A stretch of 6,444 nucleotides of DNA, taken from contig DLFX01000040.1 of assembly GCA_002482405.1 (NCBI GenBank), positions 1-6,444 on the forward strand. Direction: 5' to 3'. Shown here one piece after another: positions 1 to 5,129 of the stretch (positions are counted from its first letter, which is position 1; each line of letters opens with the position of its first letter). The stretch comes from Firmicutes bacterium UBA7709. Its GTDB lineage: Bacteria > Bacillota_A > Clostridia > Peptostreptococcales > Anaerovoracaceae. A program made the translations under genes and the position numbers. Under the pieces are notes generated by a model. That model made no database searches and was not told the origin of the DNA. It was given only the letters and a program-made list of their open reading frames with translations.

Positions 1-62
1 CATCCGTTGCAGCTGGAACCGTCATAGTGGATGATCCACGGCGATTTTGTTACATATGACAT
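1..62 (-). CDS. echC: EchC-like small subunit of group 4 [NiFe] hydrogenase (NuoB family), 5' end only
   Basis: Only the first 20 complete codons and part of the next lie in the window; the gene continues past the left edge. The visible protein contains SPWIIHYDGSSCNG, and the two bases left at the edge (TG) allow a Cys next. That gives the Cys-x-x-Cys of the NuoB/EchC family, whose cysteines hold the proximal [4Fe-4S] cluster that passes electrons to the NiFe site of the large subunit. The ATG is well supported: an in-frame TAG sits directly before it, and AGGAGG (71-76) lies 8 nt upstream. The Shine-Dalgarno overlaps the stop codon of the NuoH-like gene, so translation is probably coupled. 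The HYDGSSCNGC pattern is more typical of Ech/Coo/Hyc hydrogenases than of complex I NuoB, but the rest of the protein is needed to separate these. The family is near certain; the exact subtype is inferred from gene order. Confidence 0.88.
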   Translation of the reverse strand, partial: MSYVTKSPWIIHYDGSSCNG

Positions 63-70
63 CTATTACA

Positions 71-76
71 CCTCCT
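71..76 (-). promoter_or_regulatory. Ribosome binding site of echC, overlapping the echB stop
   Basis: AGGAGG on the minus strand, 8 nt before the echC ATG. Its first two bases (AG) are the last two of the upstream gene's TAG stop (75-77). A ribosome finishing echB therefore ends on the site where echC initiation begins, which should help keep subunit amounts matched. Confidence 0.85.
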
Positions 77-947
77 AACCCCTGAAGTACAGAATGAGCA
101 GATTAACGAATCCCAGGGTGATCGCCAGGATCCAGGAAGCGTTAATCGCAATCTGCCACTTCATTCTTGCATAGTTGTTATCGATCAGAATTTCCAGGAA
201 GTAAACCGCCAGGCAGATGATGACCGCCAGGATCGGCGACCATGCGGCCGTGTTCACGAAGAACAGGTACACAAAGCCCAGCAGGAAAATGTTTTCATAC
301 CAGTGAGCGATCTCGATGGTCGCCATGGTCCTTCCGGAAAATTCTGTTGTAAGTCCTTTTACCAGCTCTTGGTGGGCATGGTGGGACATGCTTAAGTCAA
401 AGGGCGACTTTCTCAGCTTAATGGTTAGAATGAACACAAATCCGATAAATATACCCGGCAGGAATTTGATTCCCATGGACTGAGATGTCACGATGTCCGC
501 TACTCTGAAGCTGCCGCTTGCAAGGTAGAAGCCGATTGCCGTGATCAGAACCATCGGCTCATAGGCCATCATCTGCAGCAATTCCCTTTCCGCGCCCACC
601 TGGGCATAAGGAGAATTGGAGGAAAATGCCGCCACTACCAGGAAGATGCTCGCCAAAGTCAGCGTAAAGATGATCAGCAGCAGATCTCCTCCCGCAAAGA
701 AGAAGCATCCGGTAATGACGATGAAGATCAGGAAGCACATAACGTAGAAATCCTGAGCCTTGTTAACCGTGATGGGTTCTTTTTCCATCAGCTTGAAAAA
801 GTCATAAAACGGCTGTAGGATCGGCGGCCCGAATCTGCCCTGCATTCTTGCCGAAATCTTTCTGTCGATCCCGGCGAGAAGTCCGCCTGCAAGCGGTGCA
901 AGGATAAGATATGCTGCGATGCCGATAATGCTTGTTGTTAAATTCAT
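75..947 (-). CDS. echB: EchB-like membrane subunit of group 4 [NiFe] hydrogenase (NuoH/HycD family)
   Basis: This is a 290-residue, very hydrophobic protein with about eight membrane segments. NuoH-family proteins form the membrane anchor that contacts the small (NuoB-like) and large subunits and links electron transfer to ion movement. Visible marks are an N-terminal helix followed by DRKISARMQGRFGPP (about 28-42), the loop GAERELLQMMAYEP (118-131) with the conserved acidic residues of the family, and KSPFDLSMSHHAHQELVKG (180-198) followed by TTEFSG. The HHAHQE stretch is characteristic of Ech-type EchB proteins and differs from the corresponding loop of complex I NuoH. The length fits the family. 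The ATG (945-947) follows the upstream echA stop after a single base; a G-rich run (GGGGGG, 958-963) about 10 nt upstream, inside echA, can serve as ribosome binding site. Assignment to Ech rather than another group 4 hydrogenase rests on this motif and the L-H-B gene order. Confidence 0.92.
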   Translation of the reverse strand: MNLTTSIIGIAAYLILAPLAGGLLAGIDRKISARMQGRFGPPILQPFYDFFKLMEKEPITVNKAQDFYVMCFLIFIVITGCFFFAGGDLLLIIFTLTLASIFLVVAAFSSNSPYAQVGAERELLQMMAYEPMVLITAIGFYLASGSFRVADIVTSQSMGIKFLPGIFIGFVFILTIKLRKSPFDLSMSHHAHQELVKGLTTEFSGRTMATIEIAHWYENIFLLGFVYLFFVNTAAWSPILAVIICLAVYFLEILIDNNYARMKWQIAINASWILAITLGFVNLLILYFRG

Positions 948-948
948 T

Positions 949-2850
949 TTACAGCAACCCCCCTACTAATATTGAAAATACGGCTACAATCACTACCACG
1001 GTAGAAATCGCACCGATCAGGTTCATTCTCTTTTCAGCAAAATAGCCTTCCATATACCAGTTCTTCAGGGATACGGACGTCGGCTGCTGCATTGAATTTC
1101 TGAATGTCAGGTCGTCTCCCAGATTTGCGCCCGCCATGTAGATCGGCACGATCTTCTTCTTTGTCCTTCCGTAGAAGAGCAGCGGAAGCAGGACCACCAG
1201 CGCCAGCATGACGGACATGATGTACATGTTGCCCGAGGAAAGCGCCAGGGAAGCAACCGTCGGGAAAGCCGACTGGAGGTACGGAACCACCAGGTAAGTG
1301 GACATTACCGGGAAGATCAGGCAGATCACAACGGTCATCACCGTCAGGGAAGTAAGTACGAGCCATTCTTCCTTGTGAACGTTCTGCTGGATATTCTCCC
1401 GCTTCGCCATGATGGCGACCATCTTGCCCAGCCACTTCGTCCAGTAGAACAGGGTGGCGGCGCTTCCGAATACGATAAACATTACAAGCAGGATATTGCC
1501 CGAATCGACGAAAGCTTTCATCGCGGCCCACTTTGAGATGAGCATTCCCAAAGGAGCGAGGAACATTCCCGAGATACCGATAATCATGAAGGTTGCCAGC
1601 TTCGGCATCCTCCCAAAGAGTCCGTCCATATCTTCGATGTCTCTGCTTCCGATATTATGTTCCGCAGTACCGACGCAAAGGAACAGGAGCGACTTGGTGA
1701 CCGCGTGGAATATGATCAGCATGATTGCCGCCCAGACCGCTTCGGCAGTGCCGATGCCGCCGCAGGCTACGATCAGTCCCAGGTTTGCAACGGTGGAGTA
1801 AGCGAGAACCCTCTTGGCGTTGCTCTGGGAAATCGCCGCAAAGGACGCCATCACAAATGTAATGCCTCCTACCAGCATGACCATGATACCCGCAAGATTC
1901 CAGCCAAGTACCGGAGCCAGCTTCACGATAAGGAACACGCCGGCCTTAACCATTGTGGACGAGTGAAGCAAGGCGGAAGTCGGCGTAGGCGCTACCATGG
2001 CACCCAGCAGCCAGCTGTTGAAGGGCATCTGAGCAGCCTTTGTGATTCCGGCAAACGCCAGCAGAGCCACAGGAACCACTACGCTGATCCCCATCGTACC
2101 CATTGCGATTAACTGGTTCAGTTCCAGCACGCCGTAGAATTTGCCCAGAACGACGATTGCAAGGGCGAATCCCAAGCCGCCGAGCAGATTCATGATCAGT
2201 GCGCGGAACGAATTGTTGATGGCTTCTGGAGTTTTTGTATATCCGATGAGGAAGAAAGAGCACAGAGTGGTTATCTCCCAGAAGAAATACAGCCAGATCA
2301 GATTGTTTGACATTACGATCCCGAACATCGCCGCCAGGAAAAGGAACATCAGGAAGAAGAACAGGGGCCTTCTGTCCGGCCCGCCGTGTTGGTGATGCTG
2401 GAAATCCTTCATGTATCCGATGGAATACCAGCAGATCAGGGTGCCTATGATTCCGATGATCAAAACCATCACGATGGACAGCCTGTCCACGTAGAGGTTG
2501 TTTGCCACATGGATTCCGTGTCCGATGGAAAGCTCGAACCACACCATGATCGGCACCTGGATCAGCACAAGAACTGAAGCGAGGTACTTTTTGTACTTGA
2601 AGCCCAAATAGAAAATCATGATTCCAAGGCAAACTTCAATACCCATCATCAGGTAATTTACAGCTTCACTCTCGAAATCAAAATACTTTCCGCCTGAGCC
2701 GAAGTATTGTACCGCGAGATATATGGAAGCAACCGCAATCACGATGGACGCGACCTTCACAATAATATCTCTTGCACCGTCAGTCTTGAGAACCAAAAGA
2801 GCCAGGGCCACAATTAATGGAAATAAGATCAGAAAAAATATAGTGCTCAA
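949..2850 (-). CDS. echA: EchA-like proton/sodium-translocating subunit of group 4 [NiFe] hydrogenase (NuoL/Mrp antiporter family)
   Basis: This 633-residue membrane protein belongs to the Mrp antiporter/NuoL family and should form the ion channel of the hydrogenase complex. The channel residues of the family are present: a Glu in FFWEITTLCSFFLIGY (E192), Lys in GITKAAQMPFNSWL (K271), His in TSALLHSSTMVKAG (H296, with K302), Lys in SQSNAKRVLAYST (K346), H382 and K386 in FHAVTKSLLF, and the late-helix Lys in GMLISKW (K440). A polar stretch (about 561-602, IYMAGANLGDDLTF) precedes a last membrane helix (611-630), as in EchA/HyfB-type proteins. The start is a TTG (2848-2850), supported by a strong GAGGAGG 6 nt upstream and by the hydrophobic N-terminus that starts right there. 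It is the first gene of the operon and ends 1 nt before echB. Whether H+ or Na+ is moved cannot be read from the sequence. Alternative names are HyfB-like or NADH dehydrogenase subunit 5-like. Confidence 0.93.
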   Translation of the reverse strand: MSTIFFLILFPLIVALALLVLKTDGARDIIVKVASIVIAVASIYLAVQYFGSGGKYFDFESEAVNYLMMGIEVCLGIMIFYLGFKYKKYLASVLVLIQVPIMVWFELSIGHGIHVANNLYVDRLSIVMVLIIGIIGTLICWYSIGYMKDFQHHQHGGPDRRPLFFFLMFLFLAAMFGIVMSNNLIWLYFFWEITTLCSFFLIGYTKTPEAINNSFRALIMNLLGGLGFALAIVVLGKFYGVLELNQLIAMGTMGISVVVPVALLAFAGITKAAQMPFNSWLLGAMVAPTPTSALLHSSTMVKAGVFLIVKLAPVLGWNLAGIMVMLVGGITFVMASFAAISQSNAKRVLAYSTVANLGLIVACGGIGTAEAVWAAIMLIIFHAVTKSLLFLCVGTAEHNIGSRDIEDMDGLFGRMPKLATFMIIGISGMFLAPLGMLISKWAAMKAFVDSGNILLVMFIVFGSAATLFYWTKWLGKMVAIMAKRENIQQNVHKEEWLVLTSLTVMTVVICLIFPVMSTYLVVPYLQSAFPTVASLALSSGNMYIMSVMLALVVLLPLLFYGRTKKKIVPIYMAGANLGDDLTFRNSMQQPTSVSLKNWYMEGYFAEKRMNLIGAISTVVVIVAVFSILVGGLL

Positions 2851-2968
2851 TTTAATCCTCCTCTTTCTAGTCCCGAGTCAAAAATTCAACCAAAGTCCGC
2901 CTGATTTTTTGCTGTTTAAATCAAAGAAAACCTCAATTGTTTTTTTTGCTCCAGAATTAAAATCATAC
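2851..2968 (-). other. echA 5' leader (predicted untranslated region)
   Basis: From the predicted transcription start just downstream of the TATAAT box to the echA start there are about 115-120 nt of AT-rich leader. I see no tRNA, no T-box and no riboswitch core I recognise. The only structure noted is a weak stem pairing 2879-2887 (CAAAAATTC on the plus strand) with 2903-2911 (GATTTTTTG), 8 of 9 pairs with one mismatch, just upstream of the Shine-Dalgarno. The sequence GCGGACT occurs in this leader and again between the -35 and -10 boxes. Neither observation is strong. Confidence 0.4.
2857..2863 (-). promoter_or_regulatory. Ribosome binding site that fixes the TTG start of echA
   Basis: GAGGAGG on the minus strand ends 6 nt before TTG (2848-2850). 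No ATG or GTG nearby has comparable spacing, so the TTG is the likely start. The near-perfect Shine-Dalgarno may compensate for the weak start codon. Confidence 0.85.
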
Positions 2969-2974
2969 GCATAC

Positions 2975-3003
2975 ATTATACTTTGAGTCCGCTCGAATAA
3001 CAA
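2975..3003 (-). promoter_or_regulatory. Predicted sigma-A promoter of the ech operon
   Basis: On the minus strand, TTGTTA (2998-3003) and a perfect TATAAT (2975-2980) are separated by exactly 17 bp. The -35 matches TTGACA at four of six positions. A perfect TTGACA also occurs at 3010-3015, but its spacing to the TATAAT is 29 bp, which is too long, and nothing resembling a -10 lies 17 bp below it. Predicted transcription starts near 2968. The promoter lies downstream of the terminator of the preceding permease gene, so ech should be its own transcription unit. Confidence 0.75.
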
Positions 3004-3008
3004 GCCTT

Positions 3009-3026
3009 TTGTCAAAGAATCGACAA
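3009..3026 (-). promoter_or_regulatory. Possible Rex-like operator beside the ech promoter
   Basis: The plus strand reads TTGTCAAAGAATCGACAA, an inverted repeat TTGTC-N8-GACAA (six pairs with the flanking T and A: TTTGTC/GACAAA). Its 18-bp length and its TTGT and ACAA ends match the known Rex operator form TTGTGA-N6-TCACAA, at 9 of 12 half-site positions. It begins 5 bp upstream of the -35 box. Rex senses the NADH/NAD+ ratio and controls fermentative and hydrogenase genes in many Firmicutes, which would suit an Ech operon. The inner positions deviate (C/G swapped), so this is a candidate only. Confidence 0.35.
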
Positions 3027-3071
3027 AGAAATCCCATAAAAAATATCCTGAAATTATCAAAAAATTGCGTC

Positions 3072-3109
3072 TATTTCGACCCGAAGAAATACGGGTATTT
3101 CAGCCCGAA
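3072..3109. repeat. Cluster of TATTTC direct and inverted repeats upstream of ech
   Basis: On the plus strand, TATTTCGACCCGAA (3072-3085) recurs as TATTTCAGCCCGAA (3096-3109), 12 of 14 identical with a 24-bp period. Between them is an inverted half-site, giving a perfect 7+2+7 palindrome, GAAATACGGGTATTTC (3086-3101). The block lies about 70 bp upstream of the ech -35 box and just past the terminator of the permease gene. It could be a multi-site operator or activator site, or, as RNA, a second hairpin region behind that terminator (ACCCG/CGGGT, 3079-3083 with 3092-3096). I do not recognise the binding protein. Confidence 0.5.
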
Positions 3110-3113
3110 AACG

Positions 3114-3161
3114 AAAAAATGCCGGGGCAGCCGCCAATCTTCCGACAGCCCCCCGACATTT
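3114..3161 (-). terminator. Intrinsic terminator of the APC/PUT-like permease gene
   Basis: Read on the minus strand, AAATGTCGGGG pairs with CCCCGGCATTT (one mismatch), with a short two-base bulge and an apical loop of roughly 20 nt, followed directly by a run of six T (3114-3119). It lies about 80 nt past the TGA of the permease and more than 100 nt before the ech promoter, separating the two transcription units. Confidence 0.8.
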
Positions 3162-3242
3162 ATTTCAGATTGATTTTAAAAGCCCCATCATTTCCGCCTC
3201 GATATTTATTTAACGATTAAGCTTTCCGAATTTTTTTACCGA

Positions 3243-4934
3243 TCAGGCCTTCTGGATATCGGTTTTTTTCGGCTCTACCATCAATGATACGATGGCGCAG
3301 ATAATGCCGACGATCAAAAAGATAATGGCGGCGATATGGATCGCGTTCAGCATCCCGTTAAAGTTGGAGAGAAGTCCGGAGCCATAGGTGTCAAGATAAT
3401 ACTCTTCTCCCCAATCTCCTTCATACCATCTGAGCCACGGAACCGCAAGGAAGCCCATCACTGAAAACCCTAGGAACAGGCCGCACATTTTCCTCATATC
3501 TCCCACCGCAAGTCTCGTCTTGGGATTGACGGGGAACCGGACAGGGTCTTTTTTGGCCAATCCGCCATACATCCATTTCCAGACCACGTAGAGGACCGGA
3601 CCGGATACGACTCCTATCATGCCTCCGATAAAGTAATCCGTTCCGTTCAGGAAGAACAGGCAGAAAGCAATGATGATCGGCACGATGCAGAGCAGGCACA
3701 GGAAGCCATATCCCCCCGGAATTTTAAAGGTGTATTCTTCCGCCGGGATTCGCTTTCTCAGGATCATGGCAGACAGGTAAACCATTACGTAGGATGCCAC
3801 AAGCAGGAATACGTCCACAATTACAACCTCTGCGAATCCAAACTGGCAGAGAATGATGTTTACGATTCCAACCGACAAGACCGCGACATATGGAACGCCG
3901 TGCTTTTTGTCGCATTTTACCATGATGGGCGGAGCCAGATGATCGTCCGCCAGGGCAAAGAATCCTCTGGAACCCGACGCAATATATGTATTGTAAATAG
4001 AGCAATTGGCCAATACGGCGACGATGACGAAAAATACGCCGAAAGCCGGTCCCCAGAAGGTCTCGGCTACCGTTGAGTATCCGACTGATCCAACGTCCGT
4101 TCCCCATTCCTCCCATCTGCCAAGGGAGCCTAAGCTCGCAGCCGTCGGCAGAATATACACAGCCATGATGAGAGGAACTGTAATCAATGTAGCTTTGGGA
4201 ATGACCTGAGGATTTGCCACCTCTCCCGCAATGGTGGACATGGATTCATAACCGGAGTACATCCACATTCCCATCGCGAGGCCGCCGCCGATATACGCCA
4301 CCCATTCGCTGAAAGGAATCCCATGGACGCCCATGATCTCTCCGTTCGCGGTAAAGGGAATGAAAGGATTGTGAGTCATATTCGTGAATCCGCAGACAGC
4401 GATCATCGCAAACGCCACGATAACGAAAATTGCCAAAACGGTGCTTACGATGCCTACATCCTTTACACCGCGGATATTGATCCAGACAAAGATGAGGATG
4501 ATCAAAATCTTAATGATCATCTCGGTGGTACGGCTTAAATCCCATTGAGCCGCAATATAGCCTCCGGCCAATATGACGTACAGCGAGTTGTCAATATAGA
4601 TGGAGATCGTTCTCCACCAGCCCGCCTGAAAGCCCCAGAACTCGCCGAGAGCTTCCTGCACCCACTTGTAATATCCGCCTTCCTGGGGACGAACGGACCC
4701 CAGTTCAGAGGCCACAAGACCGAAGGGCAGTCCCCATACAAAGGGGAGAACAATCAGCATGACAAGGGTCAATCCTGGCCCGGCTCCGGGGATCATTTCC
4801 TCTATCCCATAGCAGCCCGCCGCCACGAGACAGAAAATCATGAATACCACCGTAGAAGTTTTAATGTCGTGTTTTTTCAATCCATGTTCGTCGACATTTA
4901 CCGCCGCTGAGGATTGCTTTTTAACATCGTTCAT
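3243..4934 (-). CDS. APC superfamily amino acid/polyamine permease, PUT/LAT-like, with C-terminal extension
   Basis: This 563-residue integral membrane protein resembles the amino acid-polyamine-organocation superfamily, especially the branch with polyamine uptake (PUT) and LAT-like carriers. It should import an amino acid or polyamine by symport or exchange; the substrate cannot be read off. Supporting features are a first-helix substrate motif GIEEMIPGAGPG (43-54), then ELGSVRPQEGGYYKWVQEALG (77-97) and GFQAGWWRTISIYIDNSLYP-like sequence (101-120), the sixth-helix motif MYSGYESMSTIAGEVANP (225-242), and SRGFFALADDHLAPP (322-336). After the usual twelve helices it continues with a basic loop (460-482) and two further predicted helices (about 483-500 and 530-552), giving about fourteen. 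The N-terminus is hydrophilic (1-27). ATG at 4932-4934 has AGGAGG 8 nt upstream (4943-4948). It is flanked by terminators on both sides, so it is probably monocistronic. Confidence 0.9.
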   Translation of the reverse strand: MNDVKKQSSAAVNVDEHGLKKHDIKTSTVVFMIFCLVAAGCYGIEEMIPGAGPGLTLVMLIVLPFVWGLPFGLVASELGSVRPQEGGYYKWVQEALGEFWGFQAGWWRTISIYIDNSLYVILAGGYIAAQWDLSRTTEMIIKILIILIFVWINIRGVKDVGIVSTVLAIFVIVAFAMIAVCGFTNMTHNPFIPFTANGEIMGVHGIPFSEWVAYIGGGLAMGMWMYSGYESMSTIAGEVANPQVIPKATLITVPLIMAVYILPTAASLGSLGRWEEWGTDVGSVGYSTVAETFWGPAFGVFFVIVAVLANCSIYNTYIASGSRGFFALADDHLAPPIMVKCDKKHGVPYVAVLSVGIVNIILCQFGFAEVVIVDVFLLVASYVMVYLSAMILRKRIPAEEYTFKIPGGYGFLCLLCIVPIIIAFCLFFLNGTDYFIGGMIGVVSGPVLYVVWKWMYGGLAKKDPVRFPVNPKTRLAVGDMRKMCGLFLGFSVMGFLAVPWLRWYEGDWGEEYYLDTYGSGLLSNFNGMLNAIHIAAIIFLIVGIICAIVSLMVEPKKTDIQKA

Positions 4935-4942
4935 TAACGTTT

Positions 4943-4948
4943 CCTCCT
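4943..4948 (-). promoter_or_regulatory. Ribosome binding site of the APC/PUT-like permease
   Basis: A consensus AGGAGG on the minus strand, 8 nt upstream of the ATG at 4932-4934, which decides this start. Confidence 0.85.
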
Positions 4949-5002
4949 TACATTGAAAAAAATAGGTTAATCGGGATAAAAAACTAATAAGGCCTTCATT
5001 TC

Positions 5003-5051
5003 ATTTTATTTAATTTTCAGTAAATATACAATAACATTTTTGCTCTATAAA
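5003..5051 (-). promoter_or_regulatory. Probable promoter region of the APC/PUT-like permease
   Basis: The AT-rich spacer has two overlapping sigma-A-like pairs, each with a 17-bp gap on the minus strand: TTTATA (5046-5051) with TATATT (5023-5028), and TTGTAT (5026-5031) with TAAAAT (5003-5008). Either would give a leader of about 60-90 nt. Because the DNA here is so AT-rich, chance matches are likely, and I cannot choose between them. The placement below the upstream terminator supports a promoter somewhere here. No riboswitch or T-box is visible. Confidence 0.4.
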
Positions 5052-5082
5052 TGATATCCTGTTGCGATAAAACCCCTCTCAG

Positions 5083-5113
5083 AAAACATCGGGAGCCCGT
5101 CACCCGGGCTCCC
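5083..5113 (-). terminator. Intrinsic terminator of the AAT-type permease gene
   Basis: A perfect 9-bp stem, GGGAGCCCG (5091-5099) with CGGGCTCCC (5105-5113), has a 5-nt loop. On the minus strand it is followed after GAT G by four T (5083-5086). It starts 16 bp past the TAA stop at 5130-5132. A T run also follows on the plus strand (5118-5122), so the hairpin could work in both directions, though no plus-strand gene is present. Confidence 0.85.
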
Positions 5114-5129
5114 ATCGTTTTTCTTCGAT

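Noticed and set aside
1034..2632. Long alternative reading frames on both strands inside echA
   Set aside because: They are rich in Arg, Pro, Gly and His as expected from out-of-frame reading, have no recognisable domains, and lie fully inside a well-supported conserved gene.
3010..3015. Perfect TTGACA as the ech -35 box
   Set aside because: It is 29 bp from the TATAAT and has no -10-like sequence at 16-18 bp; TTGTTA at 17 bp is the better partner.
2878..3060. A 60-codon minus-strand reading frame upstream of echA
   Set aside because: It spans the predicted ech promoter and operator, lacks a good ribosome binding site and has a composition expected from AT-rich spacer DNA.
2851..3242. Riboswitch, T-box, CRISPR or small RNA gene in the longest non-coding stretch
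   Set aside because: No conserved riboswitch core, T-box sequence or regularly spaced long repeats were seen; the stretch is explained by a terminator, a promoter, possible operators and a leader.
4006..4910. Plus-strand reading frames opposite the APC/PUT-like permease
   Set aside because: No ribosome binding sites or family motifs are visible; they mirror the codon pattern of the permease on the other strand.
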